The position numbers were made by a program, and so were the translations under genes. A DNA stretch of 64,000 nucleotides from Gilliamella apicola (GTDB lineage Bacteria; Pseudomonadota; Gammaproteobacteria; Enterobacterales; Orbaceae), in NCBI RefSeq assembly GCF_000599985.1, contig NZ_CP007445.1, positions 1,860,001 through 1,924,000 of the forward strand. Reading direction: 5' to 3'. Every line of letters begins with the position of its first letter. Position 1 is the first letter of the stretch. Below, piece by piece: positions 10,501 to 18,976 of the stretch. A model generated the notes under the pieces. It saw only the letters and a list, made by a program, of their open reading frames with translations, did not search any database and was not told the origin of the DNA.

Positions 10501-11291
10501 AATTGGCTCACCTGTTTGGAAGTATTTAACGCTTGCATGGCAATAAAATCAACCAATTGCAACTGAAGTTCCATATGCTTTTGGATAAAATTTAATTGAT
10601 CCACTTGTCCTAATTTAGCTAACCCTTGAGTCGGTAGTTGCTTAAATAGTGTTATATGCTCCTGAATATAAGGCAATAAGCCATTTACCATAATAAAATA
10701 TTGAAAGTGACTATGAGAATAAACACTAATATTTTGTCGATCAAAAATTGCAAAGAGTAAGTTTTCACCTAAACCTTTTTGTTCAATTTCAATTAATTGA
10801 TGTAATTGCTGAATTGACCAATTTTCACGTCCCTCAATTTTGTCTTCATTTTCACAATAACATGGTAGTGTTGTAATCAAACCATCATATAATAAATAAA
10901 TGAACCATGTTGGTAATTTCTCGCTAGAAACTTCAACGACAGATAAACGGTCACATAAGGTAGCAAAAATTCGAGCGAATCTAATTATTTGTTCTGACGA
11001 AAAAGTTCCTGTCCAGCGTCGATAAAATTCAATACGGGCTTGTTCCGTTATTTCTATTTTAACTGAAGTAAGTAAACTATAAAGTCGGCATGGCCTACAC
11101 ATACATTCATGGAGTTTATAAGCAATATCAGAAATTTGACATAATTTATCAAATTCGACCAAAACATCTAGCTCATCACCCTGTAAAATATATTGGGTAA
11201 TACGAGATGGTAAGCTTTTATCTTGTTCGCTTAATGGTTCAAAAATAGTATTGATTAATTGTTCAGGTGATAATTGTTCTATTTTGTTCAT
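7587..11291 (-). CDS. DUF4132 family giant protein, copy C (1234 aa)
   Basis: This complete copy has the same architecture as copy B: HEAT-like stretches, the DUF4132 core near residues 920-1040 (RQWRVEDWQKYLQPHP, RLIQRLVWLELD) and the conserved C-terminal domain. It is the most divergent at the N-terminus, where residues 45-75 carry a Cys-rich patch (LHECMCRPCRLYSLL) not found in other copies. The N-terminal region also has KLGQVDQLNFIQKHMELQ in place of the usual QVEQLKYIQRYPELQ. It ends in ...KDILI because the family's terminal Trp codon has become a stop, shortening the protein by one residue. The core DNA (about 8200-8480) is nearly identical to copy D (about 12270-12545). The conserved AAGGAATATG element precedes the ATG at 11291. 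Confidence 0.9.
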   Translation of the reverse strand: MNKIEQLSPEQLINTIFEPLSEQDKSLPSRITQYILQGDELDVLVEFDKLCQISDIAYKLHECMCRPCRLYSLLTSVKIEITEQARIEFYRRWTGTFSSEQIIRFARIFATLCDRLSVVEVSSEKLPTWFIYLLYDGLITTLPCYCENEDKIEGRENWSIQQLHQLIEIEQKGLGENLLFAIFDRQNISVYSHSHFQYFIMVNGLLPYIQEHITLFKQLPTQGLAKLGQVDQLNFIQKHMELQLQLVDFIAMQALNTSKQVSQLATEILLNLPLELVQPQLQDLLTSGSVKERSNAAVLLARIITDPVILQQALASETNKTVIAAIESALSRLETANVVKQQAELVIPDFEPLCDTPLPITARDVLQQNFQEFLIECEKKAQEEIEANKKDGHQRVYLQESYRIQKETTTEDLDNIFDYFNGKIDRSALLKKIDKEISFRFVLVKNRLLNLPEFSLFHLLRMNELLSNINYSFENLNYFYEIIKKFDLRQIADVMVKLNFYPEVEYAIARPFVTSDYYHDIYENEPYKLWAFFAENDFLIDQTLGFAPQQISKSAYYRIDKVCAIKILQLFPTIPTKYVAYLFELALGEIKRERYAAQDALKLIPNIHNQVEQALSSSKQEVRIVAANWLAELGQKSSIKALKAALKKEKREIVQAAILVALEKIGEDISQYLTVQQLLAAAQKGLKGKKPADFDWFDFNLIPTLTWQNGKQVDPQIIEWWICLAVKLRDPANPLLTIYNRLLSAQSQQQLGEFILQSFINQDIRIPTLEEAEAKANSEADMRLQKYIRYYQSAPEYYPEYENITYEQVFDEIKKETLATYLGSAIKAKGMLALTCGTEGRVAVPLLRSFMKNHYQRRAQIEAMLEPLANSDDPMIIQLLLSLARRYRTESIQEKARYLVERIAERSGWTTDELADRTVSTAGLDDNGLLILDYGERTFTASLDEQFKWQLKNADGENIKALPEARKSENPELVKEAKKQFSNSKKELSQLLTMQISRFYEAMCAERQWRVEDWQKYLQPHPIVGRLIQRLVWLELDNNGQIVNSFRTTEDGSLITNQDDEILLDQNHFITVAHSALLSSDDIAQWQAHLKDYKVKPLFEQFSALLPDMSKFKDEVIDDRLGWLTDSFTLRSVLKKLGYERDDIEDGGCFYGYHKYFDSLDLYINIEFSGSMVPEENIPVVLYNLYFSSKKGFKDRAIALDKLPKVLLAEGYANYMAVANVCSGFDPNWKDILI

Positions 11292-11540
11292 ATTCCTTAT
11301 TCTCCATTAAGGTTAAAATCTTGGGTACCCATTTGTAATTAATTGTTATAGCGATTTGTTATTTCCCCAAAATTTTTTATACTTGGTAATCACTACACCA
11401 TATATCTGATTTTTGTATACGCCCATGTGCTATATTATCCGTATAAAATTAGATTCTTTTAATATCATCTGTCTTGTCTTTTAAAAAAACGCGATACTTG
11501 ATTGCCCACTAGCATTAAACCCTGTTTTTCCAATAGGAAT
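11292..11540 (-). repeat. Type 2 leader of copy C (shortened)
   Basis: About 250 bases homologous to the other type 2 leaders (TATACTTGGTAATCACTACACC, CCCATGTGCTATATTATCC), with the small-ORF frame interrupted. The outer conserved block seen behind other copies is missing: a deletion joins the small-ORF remnant directly to the mini copy remnant near 11540. Confidence 0.6.
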
Positions 11541-11655
11541 TTACCATATAAAATATAATGACAAATCCGTTTAGGCATTGATTGTTCTAATTTATTTAAA
11601 CCTGCAAAGCAATCAAGAATAATCGGATCTATCAGGTTTAGCTATGTTTTACCAT
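11541..11655 (-). pseudogene. Mini DUF4132 remnant behind copy D (N-terminal stub only)
   Basis: Its ATG at 11655 overlaps the stop of copy D as ATGGTAA but reads MVKHS and then stops. Shifted by one base, the frame continues as IILDCFAGLNKLEQSMPKRI and CHYILYGK, the N-terminal motif of the family, then runs into leader sequence. The C-terminal stub has been lost. Confidence 0.7.
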
Positions 11656-14600
11656 ATTAATTTATCTTTCCAATTAGGATCAAAACCATTACAGGCGTTT
11701 GCAACTGCTATATAGTTAGCATAACCCTCTGCTAATAACACTTTGGGTAGTTTATCAAGTGCAATTGCTTTATCTTTGAAACCCTTTTTATTACTGAAAT
11801 AAAGGTTATAGAGTACTGCTGGAATATTTTCTTCAGGTAGCATGCTGCCACTAAATTCAATATTGATATAAATATTTAAACTGCTAAAACATTTATGGTA
11901 ACCATAAAAACATCCGCCATCTTCAATATCGTCACGCCCATAACCTAATTTTGTTAAAACACTACGTAGAGTAAAACTGTCGGTCAACCAGCCTAAACGG
12001 TCATCAATAACGACATTTTTAAACTTATTCATATCCGGTAGTGGATCACTAAACTGCTCAAACAATGGATTTACTTTGTAATCTTTAAGATGCGCTTGCC
12101 ATTTTGCTGTATCATCACTTAATAGTAACGCTGAATGGGCTACGGTAATAAAGTGATTTTGATTAAGTAAAATTTCTTCATCTTGATTCGTTATTAAACT
12201 GCCATCCTCAGTTGGTCTAAAACTATTGACGATCTGACCATTATTGTCTAATTCCAACCACACTAAACGTTGAATCAATCGCCCCACAATTGGGTGTGGT
12301 TGCAGATATTTTTGCCAATCTTCTACTCGCCATTGACGCTCGGCACACATGGCTTCGTAAAAACGGCTAATTTGCATAGTGAGCAATTGGCTAAGCTCTT
12401 TTTTACTGTTACTAAACTGTTTTTTTGCCTCTTTGACGAGTTCAGGATTTTCACTTTTACGTGCTTCAGGTAATGCTTTGAGCTTTTCTCCATCAACATT
12501 CTTTAATTGCCATTTAAATTGCTCATCCAAACTAGCAGTAAAAGTACGCTCACCATAATCAAGAATTAACAGACCATTATCATCTAACCCTGCGGTTGAT
12601 ATGGTGCGATCGGTCAGTTCATCAGTAGTCCAGCCTGAGCGCTCAGCAATACTTTCTACCAAATATCTGGCCTTTTCTTGAATGGATGCCGTGCGATAGC
12701 GACGCGCTAATGATAATAATAGTTGTATGACCATAGGATCATCACTGTTTACCAGTGGTTCAAGCATCGCTTCAATTTGTGCTCGACGTTGGTAATGATT
12801 TTTCATAAAACTACTTAAAAGTGACACAGCAACCCGACCTTCAATACCACAGGTTAACGCTAATATTCCTTTGGCTTTAATGGCTGAGCCAAGATAGGTT
12901 GATAATGTATTTTGTTTAATTTTATCAAATACTTGTTCATAAGTGATATGATTATAATGGGGATAAAGATCCGGATAACGCTGATAACATTCAATATAAC
13001 CTTGCAATTGTGCATCGGCTTCTGAGCTGGCTTTGGCTTCCGCCTCTTCTAAAGTTGGTGTTCGGGTATCTTGATTAATGAAACTTTGTAAAATAAATTC
13101 GCCTAATTGTTGCTGACTTTGGATACTTAATAATCGATTATAAACCGTTAACAGCGGATTAACTGGATCTTTTAATTTGACCGCTAAACAGATCCACCAT
13201 TCAATAATTTGTGAATCTACTTTATCACCATTTTGCCAAGTTAACGTTGGTATTAAGTTAAAATCAAACCAATTAAGGTCGGTTGGCATTTTACCTTTTA
13301 AACCTTTTTGGGCATCAGCCAATAATTTTTTCGCAGTTAAGTGCTGACTAATGTCTTCACCCATTTTTTCCAGCGCCACTAGTATTGCTGCTTGTACTGT
13401 TTCGCGCTTCTCTTTCTTCAAAGCTTCATTTAAGAATTTAATCGAATTTTTGTACCCTAGTTCCGCCAAACATTCTGCGGCAGCAATACGTACCTCTTGT
13501 TTAGAGGACGATAAAGCTTGTTCAACTTGATTATGTATGTTGGGGAGCCGTTTTAAGACATGTTGCGCAGCACAACGTACTGGCTTATTTTCACCTAAAG
13601 CTAATTCAATTAGATAAGCAACATATTTAGCTGGAATCGTTGGAAAGAGCTGTAATATTTTTATGGCACAAATTTTATCGATATTGTAATAAGAAAACAA
13701 AGCGATTTGTAAAGGAGCAAAACCTAATGCTTGATCAATTAAAAAATCATTTTCAGCAAAAAATGCCCATAATTTATAGGGTTCATTTTCATAAATATTA
13801 TGATAAACATCATTATGTAAAAACGATCTAGCAATTTCATATTCAACATGAGGATAGAAATTGAGTTTTACCATGACATCAGCAATTTGTCTAAGATCGA
13901 GGTTTTTAACAATGTCATACTGATCGTATAGCTTTTCAAAAGAATAATTACTCTTTGGACTACTAAGTAACTCGTTCATTCTAAATAAGTGAAACAAAGA
14001 AAATTCAGGTAAAGTTAATAATCGATTTTTAGTAAGTAAAAATCCAAAATCAATTTTCTTATTAAGTTCTTTGAATAATGCTGAGCGATCGATTTTACCA
14101 TTCAAATATTCAAAGATATTATCCAGAGACTTTGATGTTACTGTTTTTAACTTTATATAACGGTTTTGATGATCTGTAGATGATCCTTTGTTTTTTTGTT
14201 TTTCCTCTAGCTCATATTGCATCCATTTTTTACATTCGATAAGGTACTCGTCAAAATTTTGCTGTAAAACATCACGTGCACTTGGTGGCAATGGAGTGTC
14301 AATAATTGGTTCAAATTCAGGAATAACTAAATCAGCTTGTTGTTTGGCTGCATTGACAGATTCCAATCTCGATAAAACACTTTCAAGGGCTGCAATAACT
14401 GTTTTATTAGTTTCGTTAGCTAAAGCCTGTTGTAAAATTGTCGGTTCAGAAATGATTCGAGAAAGCAATATTGTTGCATTAGCACGCTCCTTAGCTGTGC
14501 CTGAAGTTAAAAAGTGTTGTAATTGCGGTTGAATCAGCTCATGCGGTAAGTTAAATAGTATTTCTGTAGCTAATTGGCTTACCTGTTTAGATGTATTTAA

Positions 14601-15392
14601 TGCCTGCATGGCAATAAAATCAACCAGTTGTAACTGAAGCTCTGGATATCTTTTGATGTATTTAAGTTGTTCTACCTGTCCAAAAAGTGCTAAACCGAGT
14701 GAGGGAAGTTGCTTAAATAATTCAATCCGATCTTGAATATAACTCAATAATCCATTCAATCGAGTGAAATATTGAAAGAATTGACAACTATCGACAGCTA
14801 TATTTTGACGGTCAAAAATCACAAACAACAACTTTTCGCCTAATCCTGCTTGTTCAATTTCAAGAAATTGATGTAATTGGTGGATTGACCAATTTTCACG
14901 TTCCTCAATTTTATCTTTGTTTTCGCTATAAGATGGTAACGTGGTAATCAGTCCATCATATAACAGATAGATAAACCATGATGGAATTTGCTCGCTTACA
15001 TGTTTAATAAAATGTAAATGGTCAAATAAAGTAGCTAAAACTCGGGCATATCGAATGATTTGTTCTGGTGTATAAGTATCTGTCCAAGACTTATAAAAAT
15101 TATTGCGTGCTTTTAACAACCAATGAATTCCGTAATTAATACTGGAATAATTATAACGTGAACAATGAAACTCAGCTGGTCTTTCTAATAATTCATAAAG
15201 TTTAACTGCATTGTTAGATATTTGACATAATTTATCAAAATCGACTAACACATCAAGTTCATCACCATGCAAGATATATTCTATGATTCGTGTTGGCAAA
15301 GTTTTATCCAGTTGACTTAATGGTTTAAAGATAGTGTTGATTAATTGATTAGATGCATGTGGACTTGTTGATAATTGTTCTGCTTTTTTCAT
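11649..15392 (-). CDS. DUF4132 family giant protein, copy D (1247 aa)
   Basis: A complete copy. I place the start at 15392, where ATGAAAAAAGC follows the AAAGGAATATG element. A further in-frame ATG at 15410 adds six residues (MGEQRN) but lies upstream of that element. It carries an insert, STSPHAS, near residue 9 and a distinctive segment at about residues 60-85 (YSSINYGIHWLLKARNNFYK), both shared only with copy E. D and E are therefore sister copies at their 5' ends. HEAT-like helices, the DUF4132 core (RQWRVEDWQKYLQPHP) and the C-terminal ...NWKDKLIW are intact. The segment near residue 815 (QGYIECYQRYPDLYPHYN) differs strongly from other copies and is one of the variable patches. The function of the family is not known. 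Confidence 0.9.
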   Translation of the reverse strand: MKKAEQLSTSPHASNQLINTIFKPLSQLDKTLPTRIIEYILHGDELDVLVDFDKLCQISNNAVKLYELLERPAEFHCSRYNYSSINYGIHWLLKARNNFYKSWTDTYTPEQIIRYARVLATLFDHLHFIKHVSEQIPSWFIYLLYDGLITTLPSYSENKDKIEERENWSIHQLHQFLEIEQAGLGEKLLFVIFDRQNIAVDSCQFFQYFTRLNGLLSYIQDRIELFKQLPSLGLALFGQVEQLKYIKRYPELQLQLVDFIAMQALNTSKQVSQLATEILFNLPHELIQPQLQHFLTSGTAKERANATILLSRIISEPTILQQALANETNKTVIAALESVLSRLESVNAAKQQADLVIPEFEPIIDTPLPPSARDVLQQNFDEYLIECKKWMQYELEEKQKNKGSSTDHQNRYIKLKTVTSKSLDNIFEYLNGKIDRSALFKELNKKIDFGFLLTKNRLLTLPEFSLFHLFRMNELLSSPKSNYSFEKLYDQYDIVKNLDLRQIADVMVKLNFYPHVEYEIARSFLHNDVYHNIYENEPYKLWAFFAENDFLIDQALGFAPLQIALFSYYNIDKICAIKILQLFPTIPAKYVAYLIELALGENKPVRCAAQHVLKRLPNIHNQVEQALSSSKQEVRIAAAECLAELGYKNSIKFLNEALKKEKRETVQAAILVALEKMGEDISQHLTAKKLLADAQKGLKGKMPTDLNWFDFNLIPTLTWQNGDKVDSQIIEWWICLAVKLKDPVNPLLTVYNRLLSIQSQQQLGEFILQSFINQDTRTPTLEEAEAKASSEADAQLQGYIECYQRYPDLYPHYNHITYEQVFDKIKQNTLSTYLGSAIKAKGILALTCGIEGRVAVSLLSSFMKNHYQRRAQIEAMLEPLVNSDDPMVIQLLLSLARRYRTASIQEKARYLVESIAERSGWTTDELTDRTISTAGLDDNGLLILDYGERTFTASLDEQFKWQLKNVDGEKLKALPEARKSENPELVKEAKKQFSNSKKELSQLLTMQISRFYEAMCAERQWRVEDWQKYLQPHPIVGRLIQRLVWLELDNNGQIVNSFRPTEDGSLITNQDEEILLNQNHFITVAHSALLLSDDTAKWQAHLKDYKVNPLFEQFSDPLPDMNKFKNVVIDDRLGWLTDSFTLRSVLTKLGYGRDDIEDGGCFYGYHKCFSSLNIYINIEFSGSMLPEENIPAVLYNLYFSNKKGFKDKAIALDKLPKVLLAEGYANYIAVANACNGFDPNWKDKLIW

Positions 15393-15784
15393 ATTCCTTT
15401 GTTCTCCCATTAAGGTTCAAATCTTGGGTGTCCATTTGTAAATCGGTATCATAGCGATTTGTTATTTTCAAAAAGTTTTTTATACTTGATAATAACTATG
15501 CCATATATCGAATTTTGTGGAATGATTAGGTACTATATTATCCCTATAAAATTAGATCCTTTAATATCATTCGTATTATCTTTCAAAACTACGTTAAACT
15601 CCACTTACTTTAAACCTTGTTTTTTAATAGTGATAAATTGTAAGGTCAACTGACAGATCGTCACAAAAAAATTACCACTAATGCCTAATGTTCCCAAACT
15701 AACTAATTTAATGCTCTAATTTTGATAAAAAAAACTTATGCTTATTATTGCCATTCGACTTTGCTTAATGTTGTCAGTTCTTGG
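15393..15784 (-). repeat. Type 2 leader of copy D
   Basis: This gap between the mini copy behind E and copy D is nearly identical to 18194-18585 (leader of E). The small-ORF frame is recognisable on the minus strand but broken by stops. The outer block with CTTATGCAGTTAATCG lies just beyond its left-hand neighbours in the same arrangement as elsewhere. Confidence 0.6.
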
Positions 15785-16188
15785 CTATAACGCTCTTATG
15801 CAGTTAATCGTATTACTTGTTTCTGATTTACCATCTTGTTTATCCTTTAAATCTGAATCAAATTTACTTGATACATTGGCAATCGCTATATAATCAGCAG
15901 AACTTTTACTTATAATATAGACGGGAAGCGATGCGTGTCGATTTTTGCTGTGATTGATTGCTGTGATTGATTGCTTTGATCAAAAACAAACATGCCAAGC
16001 AGAATATAACATCCTTCATCATATTTATTCGTTTTTGGTAATACATTTAGATCATCAAGAACCATGACATCTTTTCCATATAAAATATAATGACAAATCT
16101 GATCAGGCATTGACTGTTCGAATCTATATAAAACAGCAAAGCAATCAAGAATAATCTGATCCAACAGGTTTTGGACATGTGTTACCAT
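15785..16188 (-). pseudogene. Mini DUF4132 copy behind copy E, with 13-bp duplication
   Basis: The ATG at 16188 overlaps the stop codon of copy E's out-of-frame tail. The first 77 residues read like the family's N-terminus (IILDCFAVLYRFEQSMPDQI, CHYILYGKDVMVLDDLNVLP). The C-terminal stub (SADYIAIANVSSKFDSDLKD) follows in another frame. A tandem duplication of GCTGTGATTGATT at 15947-15972 shifts the frame relative to the otherwise near-identical copy behind G, so the 92-codon ORF ends at 15910. It is probably non-functional, although the N-terminal stub could still be translated. Confidence 0.6.
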
Positions 16189-18193
16189 ATTAATTTATCT
16201 TTCCTATTAGGAGCAAAATCACTACTAGCATTTGCCACTACCATATAATTAGCATAACTTCTGGCTAATAACACTTTTGGAAGTTTATCAAGCGCGATTG
16301 TTCTATTTTTGAAACCTTTTTTACTTGATTATATATTTCGGGGATCCGTTTTAAGACATTTTGCGCCGCATAACGTGCGGGCTTACGTTCACCTAAAGCT
16401 AATTCAATTAGATAAGCAACATATTTAGCTGGAATCGTTGGAAAAAGCTGTATTATTTTTATGGCACCAACTTTATTAATATTATAATAAGAGCACTGAG
16501 TGCTTTGTAACGGTGCAAAACCTAATGCTTGATCAATTAAAAATTCATTTTCAGCAAAAAATGCCCATAATTTATAGGGTTCATTTTCATAAATATTATG
16601 ATAAAAATCATTATCTAAAAACAATCTAGCAATTTCATATTCAACATGAGGATAGAAATTAAGTTTTATCATGACATCAGCAATTTGTCTAAGATCGAAG
16701 TTTTTAAAAATGTCATACTTATCGTATAGCATTTCAAAAGAATAATTACTCTCTAGACTACTAAGTAGCTCGTTCATTCGAAATAAGTGAAACAAAGAAA
16801 ATTCAGGTAAATTTAATAATCGATTTTTAGTAAATAGGAATTCAAAATCAATTTCCTCGTTAATTTCTTTAAATAATGTTGAGCGATCGATTTTACCATT
16901 CAAATATTCAAAGATATTATCAAGAGATTTTGATGTCACTGTTTTTAACTTTATATAACGGTTTTGATGTTCTGTAGATGATGATTCTTTGTTTTTTTGT
17001 TTTTCCTCTAGCTCATTTTGCATCCATTTTTTACATTCGATAAGGTACTCGTCAAAATTTTGCTGTAAAACATCACGTGCACTTGGTGGTAATGGAGTGT
17101 CTACAAGTGGTTCAAATCTAGGAATAACTAAATCAGCTTGTTGTTTGACGGCATTGGCAATCTCTAACCGAATTAAAGCACTTTCAAGTGCTGCAATAAC
17201 TGTTTTATCAGTTTCGTTAGCTAAAGCCTGTTGTAAAATTGTCGGTTCAGAAATGATTCGAGAGAGTAGTATAGCTGCATTAGCACGCTGTTTAGCCGAG
17301 CCTGAAGTTAAAAAGTGTTGTAATTGCGGTCGAACCAGCTCCTGTGGTAAATTTAGTAGTATTTCTTTAGCTAATTGGCTCACTTGTTTGGAAGTATTTG
17401 ACACCTGCATGACAATAAAATCAACCAATTGTAACTGAAGTTCTGGATATCGTTGAATATAATTAAGTTGTTCTACCTGCCCTAAAAGTGATAAACCGAG
17501 TGAGGGGAGTTGTTTAAATAATTCAATCCGATCTTGAATATAACTCAATAATCCATTCAATCGAGTGAAATACTCAAAGAAATCAAAACGAGTAGCAGTA
17601 ATATTTTGACGATCAAAAATCGCAAACAGTAAATTTTCGCCTAATCCTGCTTGTTCAATTTCAAGTAATTGATGTAATTGTTGGATTGACCAATTTTCAC
17701 GTTCCTCAATTTTATCTTTGTTTTCGCTATAAGATGGTAACGTGGTAATCAGTCCATCGTATAACAGATAGATAAACCATGATGGAATTTGCTCGCTTAC
17801 ATGTTTAATAAAATGTAAATGGTCAAATAAAGTGGCTAAAACTCGGGCATATCGAACGATTTGTTCTGGTGTATAAGTATCTGTCCAAGACTTATAAAAA
17901 TTATTGCGTGCTTTTAACAACCAATGAATTCCGTAATCAATACTACAATAATTATATCGTGAACAATAAAATTGAGCTGGTTTTTCTAATAATTCATAAA
18001 GTTTAACTGCATTGTTAGATATTTGACATAATTTATCAAAATCGACTAACACATCAAGTTCATCACCATGCAAGATATATTCTATGATTCGTGTTGGCAA
18101 AGATTTATCTAATTTACTTAATCGTTTAAAGATAGTGTAGATTAACTGTTTAGATGCATGTGGACTTGTTGATAATTGTTCTGCTTTTTTCAT
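16182..18193 (-). pseudogene. DUF4132 copy E, internally deleted and frameshifted
   Basis: It opens like copy D (start 18193 after AAAGGAATATG; insert STSPHAS) and runs to about residue 623, ending in an intact first HEAT-like half (RIPEIYNQVK). Near 16315-16325 the sequence jumps to the family's C-terminal region, in the wrong frame. The frame then reads KKVSKIEQSRLINFQKCY and stops at 16265. In the next frame the authentic tail continues: KKGFKNRTIALDKLPKVLL through NRKDKLIW, stop at 16182. About 1.7 kb, including the whole DUF4132 core, is missing. An A-rich stretch (AAAAAAGG) at the junction suggests a short-homology deletion. A stable product of about 640 aa with only the N-terminal half is still possible. 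Confidence 0.85.
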
Positions 18194-18585
18194 ATTCCTT
18201 TGTTCTCCCATTAAGGTTCAAATTTTGGGGGATCCATTTGTAATTCGGTATCATAGCGATTTGTTATTTTCAAAAAGTTTTTTATACTTGATAATCACTA
18301 CTCCATATATCGAATTTTGTGGAACGCTTAAGTACTATATTATCCCTATAAAATTAGATCCTTTAATATCATTCGTATTATCTTTCAAAACTAGGTTAAA
18401 CTCCACTTACATTAAACCTTGTTTTTTAATAGTGATAAATTGTAAGGTCAACTGACAGATCGTCACAAAAAATTACCACTAATACCTAATGTTCCCAAAC
18501 TAACTAATTTAATGCTCTAATTTTGATAAAAAAAACTTATGCTTATTATTGCCATTCGACTTTGCTTAATGTTGTCAGTTCTTGG
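18194..18585 (-). repeat. Type 2 leader of copy E
   Basis: An intergenic unit nearly identical to that of copy D. The decayed small ORF frame (…PIYGVVIIKYKK-like codons) is cut by stops, and the outer conserved block is present. Nothing else is seen in it. Confidence 0.6.
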
Positions 18586-18976
18586 CTATAACGCTCTTAT
18601 GCAGTTAATCGTATTACTTGTTTCTGATTTACCATCTTGTTTATACTTTAAATCTGAATCAAATTTGCTTGATACATTGGCAATCGCTATATAATCAGCA
18701 GAACTTTTACTTATAATATAGACGGGAAGCGATGCGTGTCGATTTTTGCTGTGATTGATTGCTTTGATCAAAAACAAACATGCCAAGCAGAATATAACAT
18801 CCTTCATCATATTTATTCGTTTTTGGTAATACATTTAGATCATCAAGAACCATGACATCTTTTCCATATAAAATATAATGACAAATCCGTTCAGATATTG
18901 ATTGTTCTAATTTATTTAAACCTGCAAAGCAATCAAGAATAACCTGATCCATCTGGTTTTGGTCATGTTTTACCAT
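18586..18976 (-). pseudogene. Mini DUF4132 copy behind copy G
   Basis: The ATG at 18976 overlaps copy G's stop by ATGGTAA, an arrangement that allows translational coupling. The 89-codon ORF (18707-18976) reads VILDCFAGLNKLEQSISERI and CHYILYGKDVMVLDDLNVLP, clearly the family's N-terminal motif (compare TRITQYILHGDELDVLVDFD). A second frame (18586-18834) carries the C-terminal stub PVYIISKSSADYIAIANVSS and extends beyond the family's normal end to NTINCIRAL. The middle of roughly 1,100 residues is absent. I treat it as a remnant, but the N-terminal ORF is intact and coupled. Confidence 0.6.

Noticed and set aside
14188..17438. Plus-strand ORFs of 60-150 codons repeated inside every DUF4132 copy (for example 14188-14532, 16989-17438, 10225-10455)
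   Set aside because: They are antisense to the conserved first HEAT-like region, differ in their ends from copy to copy and have no ribosome-binding sites. Their recurrence follows from the repeated sense gene.
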